Below, in pieces: positions 26,630 through 35,271 of a stretch of 64,000 nt of DNA. The translations under genes were made by a program, and so were the position numbers. A model generated the notes under the pieces. The model ran no database searches, had not been told where the DNA came from, and was given only the letters and a program-made list of their open reading frames with translations. Numbering within the stretch: position 1 is the stretch's first letter; each line of letters starts with the position of its first letter. The stretch comes from Sphingomonas sp. NBWT7 (lineage in GTDB: Bacteria > Pseudomonadota > Alphaproteobacteria > Sphingomonadales > Sphingomonadaceae): the NCBI RefSeq assembly GCF_014217605.1, contig NZ_CP043639.1, positions 1,263,501-1,327,500 of the forward strand. The letters are read 5' to 3'.

Positions 26630-27556
26630 TCAGACCAGCGGCAGCCCCATCGCGCGCAGGGACGCGATATAGCGGCGCATGCCCTCCAACCCGCGCGGGG
26701 TCAGGAACATGAAGGCACGGCGGCGATCGAACGGGTCCGGTTCACGACGGAAGATGCCCGCGTCGGTCATGCGCGCGATCCAGCGCAGCGCCGTCGTCGG
26801 CGCCACCGCGGCCGCGATGCACAGGCTGGATACCGACACCTGCGCGCGCTCGAGATGCGCTGCATACAGGTCGAGCATCATGTCCCAGCCGGGATCCTCG
26901 AACAGCCCCGGCCCGAGATGGCGATCGCGCTGCCGGCGCGCCCGAACGATCTGGCGGATCTCGCTGGACGAACCGGCATCTTCCGCCGCCGAGGCGAAAT
27001 CGTCACTGCGATCGATCGGCGCCGCCCCGGATGCCGCCCCGCGCGTCGACAATCGAGCGAGCACCTCGGCGATTCGCGCCACTTCGGCGTTCAGCCGCGC
27101 AAGTCGCGCCGCCTCGTTCTCGCGCACGGTCTCGCCCAGGCTGAAGCGGTCCGACAGGCCGCAGGCCGCGATCGCTGCGATCCAGTCCAAAGCTGATGGA
27201 TCGCACACGATTTCGTACCGCGCGGCGGCGAGCGACGCGGCGACGACGTCGATTCGCGCCATGTCCGTGCCGATAACCAGCGGCAACCCGCGCCCTGCGG
27301 CCTCATGATCGATCGCCGGAAGAATGTCGGCGAGCGTATCCTCGGCTACTCCGCAGGCGTTAAGCACCACCACCGGTACGGCCGACAAGGTCTGCAAACG
27401 ATCAAGCGCGTCGTTCCACGATACGCCCGGCAGCACACGGCCCCCGGCCTGCGCGATCACCGCCGATACGGTATCAGCGGCATCGTCGCTGCCGACGATC
27501 AGTGCGTCGAACCGTCGTCCCGCGTCGGACCCATAGTCCCAATTGGTTCCCAGCAT
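26630..27556 (-). CDS. MarR-like winged-helix regulator with N-terminal receiver-like domain
   Basis: A 308-residue protein. The C-terminal 100 residues form a winged helix: MMLDLYAAHLERAQVSVSSLCIAAAVAPTTALRWIARMTDAGIFRREPDPFDRRRAFMFLT, in which the recognition helix and the wing with DRRRAF are typical of MarR-type regulators. The first 150 residues alternate beta strands and helices (FDALIVGSDDAADTVSAVIAQAGGRV, VPVVVLNACG, GLPLVIGTDMARID) like a CheY or ligand-binding fold, but the usual acidic pocket is not clear. No divergent target gene is adjacent. It probably senses a signal through the N-terminal part. Confidence 0.75.
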   Translation of the reverse strand: MLGTNWDYGSDAGRRFDALIVGSDDAADTVSAVIAQAGGRVLPGVSWNDALDRLQTLSAVPVVVLNACGVAEDTLADILPAIDHEAAGRGLPLVIGTDMARIDVVAASLAAARYEIVCDPSALDWIAAIAACGLSDRFSLGETVRENEAARLARLNAEVARIAEVLARLSTRGAASGAAPIDRSDDFASAAEDAGSSSEIRQIVRARRQRDRHLGPGLFEDPGWDMMLDLYAAHLERAQVSVSSLCIAAAVAPTTALRWIARMTDAGIFRREPDPFDRRRAFMFLTPRGLEGMRRYIASLRAMGLPLV

Positions 27557-27680
27557 ATCCCACCCTGAACCGGATCAGAACATGTCGTCTGACCCATTGA
27601 GGCCATGCAATGATCAACCTCCGGAACGGCGCCGCGTATCCGCGTTTCGGCCGTAAAACCTCCGCTTCGGATGATTCACA

Positions 27681-29189
27681 TTAGTCGATCGCCTTAACGA
27701 TTTCCTCGACCATTTTCTTGGCGTCGGCCAGCAGCATCATCGTGTTGTCCATGTAGAAGACGTCGTTGTCGACACCGGCGTAGCCGACGCCGCCCATCGA
27801 TCGCTTCACGAACAGCACCGTTTTCGCTTTCTCTACGTCGAGGATCGGCATGCCGTAGATCGGCGACGTCTTGTCGGTCTTCGCCGCCGGATTGGTCACG
27901 TCGTTCGCCCCGATCACGAACGCGACGTCGGTCTGCGCGAATTCCGAATTGATGTCCTCCAGTTCGAACACCTCATCGTACGGCACGTTGGCCTCGGCCA
28001 GCAGCACGTTCATGTGGCCGGGCATGCGGCCGGCGACCGGGTGAATCGCGTATTTCACGCGCACGCCGGCCTCCTTCAGCTTGTCCGCCATCTCGCGCAG
28101 GACGTGCTGCGCCTGCGCCACCGCCATGCCGTATCCTGGCACGATGATGACCTGTTCGGCCTGCGTCATCAGGAACGCGGCGTCCTCCGCCGAGCCGCGC
28201 TTCCACGGGCGTTGCTCCTTCGCCGCGCCGTCACCGCTGCCGCCGCTCTCCGCACCGAAGCCGCCCGCGATCACGCTGATGAAGCTGCGGTTCATCGCGC
28301 GGCACATGATGTAACTGAGGATCGCGCCTGAAGAGCCGACGAGCGCGCCGGTGATGATCATCGCGCTGTTGTGCAGCGTGAAGCCCATCGCCGCCGCCGC
28401 CCAGCCCGAATAGCTGTTGAGCATGCTGACGACGACCGGCATGTCCGCGCCGCCGATCGGCACGATCAGCAGGAAACCGATCGCGAACGACAGCGCGACG
28501 ACGATCCAGAAGTTGGCGGGCGCCTCGGTCAGCCAGAAGGCGAAGGCGAAATAGGCGATCATCAGCGCGACACCGAGATTGATCGCGTGACGCATCGGCA
28601 GCAGGATCGGCGCGCCGCCCATGTTGCCGTTGAGCTTGAGGAACGCGATCACCGACCCGGAAAAGGTGATTGCGCCGATCGCGACACCCAGGATCATCTC
28701 GACCCGGCTGACGGGATGGATCGTCGCGAACGGCTGGCCGATCAGCGGGGTAACGACGTCGGCGATCCCGAAGGCGACCGGGTTGAGATAGGCGGCGACC
28801 GCCACGAGCACCGCGGCGAGCCCGACGAGGCTGTGGAAGGCGGCGACGAGCTGCGGCATCGCCGTCATCGCGATGCGCCTTGCGGTGACGATCCCGATGA
28901 TCGCGCCAACCCCGATCGCCGCCAGGATCTCGATCACCGCCAGCGTGTCAACGCGCTGCAGCAGTGCGGCGTAGTCATAGCCGCCCACCTCGCCCAGCGC
29001 GACGACCGGCATCGTCGGCACATGCGTCAGCAGCGTCGTCACCACTGCGATCGTCATGCCGATCATTCCGTAGCGATTGCCGCGCTGGCTGGATGCCGGG
29101 CTCGACAGCCCGCGCAGTGCGAGGATGAAGCAGACCCCCGCCACAAGGTAGGCGAGCGCCGCCCAGGGATTGTCCGCGACCTGTTCCAC
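27681..29189 (-). CDS. pntB: NAD(P) transhydrogenase beta subunit PntB
   Basis: A 502-residue membrane subunit of the proton-translocating transhydrogenase, which makes NADPH from NADH using the proton gradient. The N-terminal two thirds are transmembrane helices; the C-terminal domain III binds NADP(H), with VIIVPGYGMAVAQAQH, YAIHPVAGRMPGHMNVLLAEA, VIGANDVTNPAAKTD and GGVGYAGVDN. The start GTG 29189 lies behind a GAGG sequence. It is the last gene of a pntAA-pntAB-pntB operon on the minus strand. Confidence 0.97.
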   Translation of the reverse strand: MEQVADNPWAALAYLVAGVCFILALRGLSSPASSQRGNRYGMIGMTIAVVTTLLTHVPTMPVVALGEVGGYDYAALLQRVDTLAVIEILAAIGVGAIIGIVTARRIAMTAMPQLVAAFHSLVGLAAVLVAVAAYLNPVAFGIADVVTPLIGQPFATIHPVSRVEMILGVAIGAITFSGSVIAFLKLNGNMGGAPILLPMRHAINLGVALMIAYFAFAFWLTEAPANFWIVVALSFAIGFLLIVPIGGADMPVVVSMLNSYSGWAAAAMGFTLHNSAMIITGALVGSSGAILSYIMCRAMNRSFISVIAGGFGAESGGSGDGAAKEQRPWKRGSAEDAAFLMTQAEQVIIVPGYGMAVAQAQHVLREMADKLKEAGVRVKYAIHPVAGRMPGHMNVLLAEANVPYDEVFELEDINSEFAQTDVAFVIGANDVTNPAAKTDKTSPIYGMPILDVEKAKTVLFVKRSMGGVGYAGVDNDVFYMDNTMMLLADAKKMVEEIVKAID

Positions 29190-29246
29190 TACCCTCGATC
29201 CCCCCGCTTCATGTGCGTCCGGCGGCGCCCGCCGCCGGTATGCCGA

Positions 29247-29546
29247 TCAGTGCTTCGCAGCCGCCGGCCGCTCCTTCTTCTTGTACATCGCGAGCATGCG
29301 CTGCGTGACGGCGAAACCGCCGAAGATGTTGATGCTGGCGAGCACGACGCCCAGCAGCCCCAGCCATTTGGCGCTCGGGCTGCCGCTCGCCGCCGCGGCG
29401 ATTAGCGCGCCGACGATGATGACGGAGGAGATCGCATTGGTCACCGCCATCAGCGGCGTGTGGAGTGCCGGCGTCACCGACCAGACGACGAAATAGCCGA
29501 CGAAGCACGCCAATACGAAGATCGACAGGATCGCGATGAAGCTCAA
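29247..29546 (-). CDS. pntAB: NAD(P) transhydrogenase alpha-2 membrane subunit
   Basis: A 99-residue protein with three transmembrane segments (about residues 3-25, 34-54, 60-80), including VVWSVTPALHTPLMAVTNAISSVIIVGA, the signature of domain II of the alpha subunit when encoded separately, as in Rhodospirillum. The start appears to be TTG 29546, behind GGAGGGGAAG. It ends 57 bp before pntB. Together with PntAA and PntB it forms the three-gene transhydrogenase. Confidence 0.94.
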   Translation of the reverse strand: MSFIAILSIFVLACFVGYFVVWSVTPALHTPLMAVTNAISSVIIVGALIAAAASGSPSAKWLGLLGVVLASINIFGGFAVTQRMLAMYKKKERPAAAKH

Positions 29547-29656
29547 CTTCCCCTCCTCACCCGGAACGCACGATACGATGGTCGAGATCGCGGCGCGCCT
29601 GTTCGAAACGTTTCACTGCTGCCCGCACCGGATCTCAGCGGTGCCGAGCATATGCA

Positions 29657-30781
29657 TCAGACGCCCAGCAGCCGTTCGTTGACGACCTTGCCGCCCTGCG
29701 TCAGTCGCACCGCGTCGCCGATTTCCGCATCGAGCACCGGCCGCCCGGCCTCCTTGTTCCAGAAGGCGGACAGGAAGTTGAACAGGTTGCGCGCGAACAG
29801 CGCCGAGGCATCCGCCGCGAGTCGTGAGGGCACGTTGCGATGCCCGACGATCTTGACGCCATGCCGCTCGACCACTTGGCCAGCGACCGCACCCTCGACG
29901 TTGCCGCCCTGCTCGACGGCGAGGTCGACGATCACGCTGCCCGCGCGCATCGTCGCGATCTGCGCATCGCTGATCAGCCGCGGCGCGGGGCGGCCGGGGA
30001 TCAGCGCGGTGGTGATGACGATGTCCTGCTTGGCGATGTGCGCCGACACCAGTTCGGCCTGCGCCGCCTGATATTCGGCGCTCATCTCGGTCGCGTAACC
30101 GCCCGAGCCTTCGCCCTCGATGCCCTTCACATTCTCGACGAAGATCGGCTTGGCGCCGAGCGACTGGATCTGCTCCTTGGTCGCGGATCGAACGTCGGTT
30201 GCCGACACTTGCGCGCCGAGCCGCCGCGCGGTGGCGATCGCCTGCAGCCCAGCGACGCCCACGCCCATCACGAAGACCTTGGCGGCGGAGACTGTGCCGG
30301 CCGCGGTCATCATCATCGGAAAGGCGCGGCCATATTCGCCCGCCGCGTCGAGCACTGCCTTGTACCCCGACAGGTTCGACTGCGACGACAGGATGTCCAT
30401 CGATTGCGCGCGGGTGATGCGCGGCATGAATTCCATCGCCAGCGCCTCGATCCCCGCCGCGGCATAGCCGTCGACGCGCGCGCGTTCACCAAAGGGGTTA
30501 AGCCCGGCGACGAGCCACGCGCCCGGCTTCATGCCGGCGAGCGACGCAGGCTCGGGGCCCTGCACGCCGAGCACGATATCCGCGCCCGCCAACACCGCGG
30601 CACGATCGGCCACCGTCGCGCCGGCATCGGCATAGGCCTGATCGGTGATCGACGCCGCAGCGCCGGCGCCCGTCTCGACGGCCAGATCGGCACCGAGCGA
30701 TGTGAACTTCTTCACCGTCTCCGGTGTCGCCGCCACCCGCCGTTCGCCGTCCGCCCCCTCCTTGAGGACAGCGATCTTCAT
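29657..30781 (-). CDS. pntAA: NAD(P) transhydrogenase alpha-1 (NAD-binding) subunit
   Basis: A 374-residue soluble NAD(H)-binding subunit (domain I), related to alanine dehydrogenase. It starts MKIAVLKEGADGERRVAATPETVKKF and has KVFVMGVGVAGLQAIATARRLGAQV (Rossmann nucleotide loop) and DVRSATKEQIQSLGAK. ATG 30781 is used; the frame before it is the small oxidase-subunit gene. Three bases before it ends a 44-residue gene for an aa3 oxidase subunit IV-like protein, so that gene is first in the operon. Confidence 0.96.
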   Translation of the reverse strand: MKIAVLKEGADGERRVAATPETVKKFTSLGADLAVETGAGAAASITDQAYADAGATVADRAAVLAGADIVLGVQGPEPASLAGMKPGAWLVAGLNPFGERARVDGYAAAGIEALAMEFMPRITRAQSMDILSSQSNLSGYKAVLDAAGEYGRAFPMMMTAAGTVSAAKVFVMGVGVAGLQAIATARRLGAQVSATDVRSATKEQIQSLGAKPIFVENVKGIEGEGSGGYATEMSAEYQAAQAELVSAHIAKQDIVITTALIPGRPAPRLISDAQIATMRAGSVIVDLAVEQGGNVEGAVAGQVVERHGVKIVGHRNVPSRLAADASALFARNLFNFLSAFWNKEAGRPVLDAEIGDAVRLTQGGKVVNERLLGV

Positions 30782-30783
30782 GG

Positions 30784-30918
30784 TCAGGCGATCAGCCAGA
30801 CCACGAAGGCGGCGACGATGACGCAGGCGACCGTGCCCCACTTCATCAGCCCCATGACGCCCTCGTAGGTCGCGGCATGCGCCTTGATGTCGTTGGACTG
30901 CGCACCGTGATCGGCCAT
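30784..30918 (-). CDS. aa3-type cytochrome c oxidase subunit IV-like peptide
   Basis: A 44-residue protein beginning MADHGAQSNDIKAHAATYEG and ending in one transmembrane helix (KWGTVACVIVAAFVVWLIA). The pattern of a soluble N-terminal part with AATYEGVM(G)L followed by one helix is that of the bacterial aa3-type cytochrome c oxidase subunit IV family. It ends three bases before the pntAA start, so it is translated as the first gene of the transhydrogenase operon. No oxidase genes are nearby. The ATG 30918 is preceded by a GAGGGTGACC sequence. Confidence 0.85.
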   Translation of the reverse strand: MADHGAQSNDIKAHAATYEGVMGLMKWGTVACVIVAAFVVWLIA

Positions 30919-31042
30919 GGTCACCCTCTTGTTGTACTCTGGTCTGCCACGCTCTTATCCGGGGCCCCTGCCCGTCTCAACCCTGCTTAAGCGAGCTTTT
31001 ACTTCAGCGTCCTAAAGCCGGTCGAATGAGGCGGGACGACAG

Positions 31043-32464
31043 ATGACGCGCAACGGCCAGCGCATGCTGATGCTGATCGACGACGAGCCCGCGCAGCGGC
31101 GGCTGGTGGCGGCGCTTGCCGCGCGCGGCGGCTGGCGCACGCTATTCGCCGGCGATTCCGATACGGCGATCGCGATGCTCGGCACGCAGGACGGGATGCA
31201 GCTCGATGCGATCCTGTTCGATCACTGGGGCGAGGACGACGACGCCTCGGCACTGATCGCGGAGCTGCGCGCGCGCCGGCCTGCGCTGCCGATCCTGGTG
31301 CTCACCGCCAACGGCTCCGTCAGCCATGCAGTCAACGCGATGCGCGCGGGCGCGACCGATTTCCTAGTCAAGCCGCTCGCGCCGGAACGGATGCTGCGCG
31401 CGCTCGACGCCGCGGTTGCCGGCACGCAGGCGGGCGAGCTGCGGCCGCTGACGGAGAAAATTCCGGCGATGCTCGGTTTCGACGAGATCGTCGGCTCGGC
31501 ACCGCAGTTTCGCGCCGCACTCGCGATCGCGGCGAAGGCGGCGCGCGCGCGCGTTGCCGTGCTGATCGAAGGCGAGAGCGGCGTCGGCAAGGAAGTCGTC
31601 GCGGAGGCGGTGCACGCCGCCAGCCCGCGCGCGAAGAAGCCGATGGTCACCGTCAATTGCGGCGCGCTGCCGGCGAATCAGATCGAGAGCGAGTTGTTCG
31701 GCCACGAGCCAGGCGCGTTCACCGGCGCGTTCGAGCGCAAGATCGGCAAGTTCGTCGACGCCGATGGCGGCACGATCTTCCTCGACGAGATCGGCGAGAT
31801 GCCGCTCGAGGCGCAGCAGCGGCTGCTGCGCGTGCTGCAAGCAGGCGAGATCCATCCGCTCGGCGCGCGGCACCCGCGCGAGGTCGACGTGCGGATCATC
31901 GCGGCCACCAACAAGCGGCTTGCCGACGAGGTGGAGGCGGGCACGTTCCGCGAGGACCTCTACTATCGGCTCAACCTGGTGCAGGTGCCGATCCCGCCGT
32001 TGCGCGAGCGCGCGCAGGACATTCCGGCGCTGGCCCGCCACCTGCTGGCGCGGATCGCGCAGCAGCCGGGGCTCAAGGAACTCGGCATCACCGACGACGC
32101 GCTGGCGCTGCTCGTTGACTATGACTGGCCCGGCAACGTGCGCCAGCTGCAAAACGCGCTCTTCCGCGCCGCGGTGTTGTGCGAGGGTGATGCGCTGACC
32201 CGCACCGACTTCCCCCAGATCGCGACCTACAGCGCGCGCCGCAGCCGCACCCCGCAACCGCAGCAGATGGCGACATCGGGCGGCGTCACGCTGTTCCGCG
32301 CCGACGGCAATCTGCGCGCGCTCGAAGAGATCGAGGCCGACGTCATCCGTCTCGCCATCGGCCATTACCGCGGCCGCATGACCGAAGTGGCGCGGCGGCT
32401 GGGGATCGGGCGCTCGACGCTCTACCGCAAGCTCAGCGAGCTCGGCATCGAGAACGCCGCCTGA
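31043..32464 (+). CDS. Sigma-54-dependent response regulator, NtrC family
   Basis: A 473-residue regulator. Residues 1-125 are a receiver domain with DDE near residue 15, a candidate phosphoacceptor in AILFDHWGEDD and the conserved Lys in DFLVKPLAPE. The AAA+ domain (about 145-370) has Walker A GESGVGKE at residues 176-183, the sigma-54 contact loop GAFTGAFERK beginning at 224 and IFLDEIGEMP. The C-terminus is a Fis-type HTH (MTEVARRLGIGRSTLYRKLSELG). No histidine kinase gene is adjacent. It converges with the HAD gene with abutting stops. Confidence 0.93.
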   Translation: MTRNGQRMLMLIDDEPAQRRLVAALAARGGWRTLFAGDSDTAIAMLGTQDGMQLDAILFDHWGEDDDASALIAELRARRPALPILVLTANGSVSHAVNAMRAGATDFLVKPLAPERMLRALDAAVAGTQAGELRPLTEKIPAMLGFDEIVGSAPQFRAALAIAAKAARARVAVLIEGESGVGKEVVAEAVHAASPRAKKPMVTVNCGALPANQIESELFGHEPGAFTGAFERKIGKFVDADGGTIFLDEIGEMPLEAQQRLLRVLQAGEIHPLGARHPREVDVRIIAATNKRLADEVEAGTFREDLYYRLNLVQVPIPPLRERAQDIPALARHLLARIAQQPGLKELGITDDALALLVDYDWPGNVRQLQNALFRAAVLCEGDALTRTDFPQIATYSARRSRTPQPQQMATSGGVTLFRADGNLRALEEIEADVIRLAIGHYRGRMTEVARRLGIGRSTLYRKLSELGIENAA

Positions 32465-33160
32465 CTAGTCGATCTGCGCGATCCATTCCGGCAGCTCGGC
32501 AAGGCTAGTGAGCTGGCGGAACCGCGCGGCGTCGACCGGCGGCGGCGCAGCCTCGTGGCTCCAGCCGCCGTCCTGCGGCACATAGGCGGCCCACGCCCCG
32601 GCAGCGAGCGCGGGCAGCACGTCCGACCGCATCGAATCGCCTGCCATCACCGCCCGCTGCGGCGCGACGCCGTAGTGCGCGAACAGCCGCGCGAAGGTGG
32701 CCGGCTGCTTGTCGCTGACGATCTCGATGCCGGCGAAGCGCTCGCCGAGCCCGGACGCGGCGAGCTTCATCTCCTGGTGCAGCAGATCGCCCTTGGTCAC
32801 CAGCACCAGCCGCCCGAGCGCTGCGAGCCGATCGAGCGTGTCCTCGATCCCGTCGAGTAGTTCCACCGGATGCGCCAACAGCGTCCGCCCGGCATCGAGG
32901 ATCTCGCGCACCGCCGTTGCGGGCAGTGCCGCACCGCCGAGCTCAAGCGCGGTCTCGATCATCGACAGCGTGAAGCTCTTCGCGCCGTAGCCGTACAGCG
33001 GCAGGTTGCGCACCTCGACCTCGGCGAGCGTATCGCGCGCGATCCCGGCCGCCGCGAAGGGTACCAGCATCGCGACGAACGCTTCCTCGGCCGCGGCGAA
33101 GAAGCGCATGTTATGCCACAAAGTATCGTCGGCATCGAGGCAGATGAGATCGATCGGCAT
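32465..33160 (-). CDS. HAD-family hydrolase
   Basis: A 231-residue haloacid-dehalogenase-type phosphatase. Motif I is LICLDADDTLWHN, motif II RLVLVTKGDLLHQEMK (the T and following K), motif III near IVSDKQPATF, and motif IV AVMAGDSMRSDVLPAL. A helical cap lies between motifs I and II, as in subfamily I. The substrate is a phosphomonoester that cannot be named from sequence. It ends one base after the sigma-54 regulator gene (stops TGA/TAG abut) and is divergent from coq4 with about 100 bp between. Confidence 0.9.
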   Translation of the reverse strand: MPIDLICLDADDTLWHNMRFFAAAEEAFVAMLVPFAAAGIARDTLAEVEVRNLPLYGYGAKSFTLSMIETALELGGAALPATAVREILDAGRTLLAHPVELLDGIEDTLDRLAALGRLVLVTKGDLLHQEMKLAASGLGERFAGIEIVSDKQPATFARLFAHYGVAPQRAVMAGDSMRSDVLPALAAGAWAAYVPQDGGWSHEAAPPPVDAARFRQLTSLAELPEWIAQID

Positions 33161-33208
33161 GCCCGCCGATTAGCCGCCCGCCGGATGCGGCGAAAGCACG
33201 GCCTGCAC

Positions 33209-33252
33209 TTGACGGGAACGTAAACCGTACTTACTGACATATCTGTCAATAA
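33209..33252 (+). promoter_or_regulatory. Promoter with palindromic operator before coq4
   Basis: A -35-like TTGACG at 33209-33214 is followed at 17 bp by a weak -10-like TACTGA. Overlapping the latter is a palindrome TTACTGACA-TATC-TGTCAATAA at 33231-33252, with arms matching at 8 of 9 positions. AAGGAG at 33251 then leads to the ATG at 33265. The form resembles a TetR-family operator; no such regulator gene is nearby, so this is inference. Confidence 0.5.
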
Positions 33253-33264
33253 GGAGCAGTATCG

Positions 33265-34059
33265 ATGGCCGCCAAGCTTCCCCCCTTCCCCGGCACGACG
33301 GGCAAGCGCGACTGGCGCACCGCGTTCGACGCGATCAAGAAGCTGCTGAACAACGGCGACGATACGGTGCAGGTGTTCCGCATCATGCGCGCGCTCAACA
33401 CCGGCAGCACCGAATGGGGCTACGCCAAGCTGCTCGAGACCGAGAACGGCGGCCGCATCGCGCTGGAGCAGGCCAATCTCGCCGAGCGTTTTTCCGATCG
33501 GTCGTGGGTGGATACTTTCGCGCCCGGCACCGTCGGCGCGGCCTATCGCGACTTCCTCGACAGCACGGGCTATTCGGCCGATGGCCTCGTCGAGGTCAGC
33601 AAGGTCGGCAACGACAATGCCGAGATCGAGCATCCCTACGCCTGGTTCGGCCGCCGCACGCGCGATATGCACGATATCTGGCACGTGCTGACCGGCTACA
33701 AGGCGGACGAAAGCCTGGGCGAGGCGGCGCTGGTCGCGTTCAGCTACGCGCAGGTCGGCGGGCTCGGCTGGGCATTCATCGGCAGCGCGGCGGCGCTCAA
33801 GAGCTTCGGCGTCACCAAGAACACGCTCTTCGCACGCGCGGTCGCCGAAGGGTTCAAGCGCGGCAAGCAGGCGAAGTGGCTCGCCGGCGAGGACGTGCTG
33901 CAGTTGATGCACGAGCCGCTCGGCGCCGCGCGCAAGCGCCTCGGCCTGACCGAGCCGGTGATGTACAAGCGGGCACAGCGCGAGCTGGGTGAGGAAATGG
34001 CCTCGTACCTCAGCGCGCGTCGCGAAGCAGCGGCGGAGCCCGAGCGGCTCGCCGCCTGA
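33265..34059 (+). CDS. Coq4-family ubiquinone biosynthesis protein
   Basis: A 264-residue protein of the Coq4 family, which in eukaryotes and alphaproteobacteria supports coenzyme Q biosynthesis. The metal-binding HDxxH motif is present as MHDIWHVLTGY (His136 and His140), within a helical fold containing SYAQVGGLGWAF and EDVLQLMHEPLGAARKRLGL. Lengths of family members are similar. The gene is preceded by a palindrome overlapping its promoter and an AAGGAG site. A bacterial UbiB-like protein is also encoded in the window at 13711. Confidence 0.9.
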   Translation: MAAKLPPFPGTTGKRDWRTAFDAIKKLLNNGDDTVQVFRIMRALNTGSTEWGYAKLLETENGGRIALEQANLAERFSDRSWVDTFAPGTVGAAYRDFLDSTGYSADGLVEVSKVGNDNAEIEHPYAWFGRRTRDMHDIWHVLTGYKADESLGEAALVAFSYAQVGGLGWAFIGSAAALKSFGVTKNTLFARAVAEGFKRGKQAKWLAGEDVLQLMHEPLGAARKRLGLTEPVMYKRAQRELGEEMASYLSARREAAAEPERLAA

Positions 34060-34140
34060 CATCGCCGCGGCGCCGCCTGATCTGCTCGGGCGGCGCCGGC
34101 GGATTGCCTATTGCGCGCGCGCCCGCCACATGCCGGCCGG

Positions 34141-35184
34141 ATGCTCCGCCGGCTCGTTCTCACCGATACGCGCAATCACGCGGCGCTCGCGCTCGAGCCG
34201 GGCGCCGGCTTCGTCGTCCTGACCGGTCCGAACGGCGCGGGCAAGACGAACGTACTGGAGGCGGTGTCGCTGCTGTCGCCAGGTCGCGGGCTGCGTCGCG
34301 CGATGTTGGGCGACGTCGCGCGCCGTGATGGACCGGGCGGCTTCGGCATTGCCGCCACGCTCGATGATACGACGCAGATCGCCACCGGCACGCTCGGGTT
34401 CGCGCCCGAGCGCCGGGTCGTACGGATCAATGGCGCGACCGCCGCGGCGAATGCCCTCGCGGAATGGCTTTCGATCTTGTGGCTCACGCCGGCGATGGAC
34501 CGGCTGTTCGTCGAGCCCGCAGGCGAGCGCCGCCGGTTCCTCGATCGCCTTACGCTCGCACTCGCGCCGTCTCACGCGCATGAAGCGACGCGCTACGACG
34601 CGGCGATGCGCGCGCGTAACAAGCTGCTCGCCGACGATGCGCCCGATCGCGATTGGCTGTCGGCGCTCGAGGTGCAGATGGCGCAGCACGGCGCCGCGAT
34701 CGATGCCGCGCGCCGCGAGACCGTGGCGGCCGTTTCGACGCGGCTTGCCGACCAGGCCGCCGCCGATTTCCCGCGCGCGACGCTCGCGCTTGATGGCTGG
34801 ACGGGTGACGAGGCGGCGCTGCTCCATGCTCTGCGCGAGGGCCGCGCGCGCGACGCCGCGGCGGGCCGCACGCTCACCGGCCCGCACCGCGCCGATCTCG
34901 TCGTCACGCATCGCGACAAGGCGATCCCCGCCGCTCAGGCATCGACCGGGGAGCAAAAGGCACTGCTGCTCGGCATCGTTCTTGCCCACGCCGATCTGGT
35001 CGGCACGCGGCGCGGGCAGCCGCCGATCCTGCTGCTCGACGAGATCGCCGCGCATCTCGATCCGGCCCGCCGCGCGGCGCTGTTCGCGCGCTTGGCCGGC
35101 CACGCGCAGGTGTGGATGACGGGCACGGAGCCGCAGTTGTTCGACGCGATCGACGCGGACGCGACGCGCATCGCGCTCGGCTGA
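34141..35184 (+). CDS. recF: DNA replication and repair protein RecF
   Basis: A 347-residue SMC-like ATPase that loads RecA at single-strand gaps. It starts [23 protein letters not shown], with Walker [10 protein letters not shown] at about residues 29-36, an RRFLDRL motif, TGPHRADL, the signature [17 protein letters not shown] and Walker [22 protein letters not shown] 34141 matches the usual RecF start; an ATG at 34111 would add ten residues. It lies about 2.2 kb before gyrB on the same strand, separated by two unrelated genes, in place of the common recF-gyrB adjacency. Confidence 0.95.
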   Translation: MLRRLVLTDTRNHAALALEPGAGFVVLTGPNGAGKTNVLEAVSLLSPGRGLRRAMLGDVARRDGPGGFGIAATLDDTTQIATGTLGFAPERRVVRINGATAAANALAEWLSILWLTPAMDRLFVEPAGERRRFLDRLTLALAPSHAHEATRYDAAMRARNKLLADDAPDRDWLSALEVQMAQHGAAIDAARRETVAAVSTRLADQAAADFPRATLALDGWTGDEAALLHALREGRARDAAAGRTLTGPHRADLVVTHRDKAIPAAQASTGEQKALLLGIVLAHADLVGTRRGQPPILLLDEIAAHLDPARRAALFARLAGHAQVWMTGTEPQLFDAIDADATRIALG

Positions 35185-35271
35185 ACGCCGGCTGTCGATC
35201 GGTCTCAGCCAGGGTTCAAGCACGGGCGCGCAGTGACGCCATCGTAGCGGGGGCTACGATGGAGGAATGTG

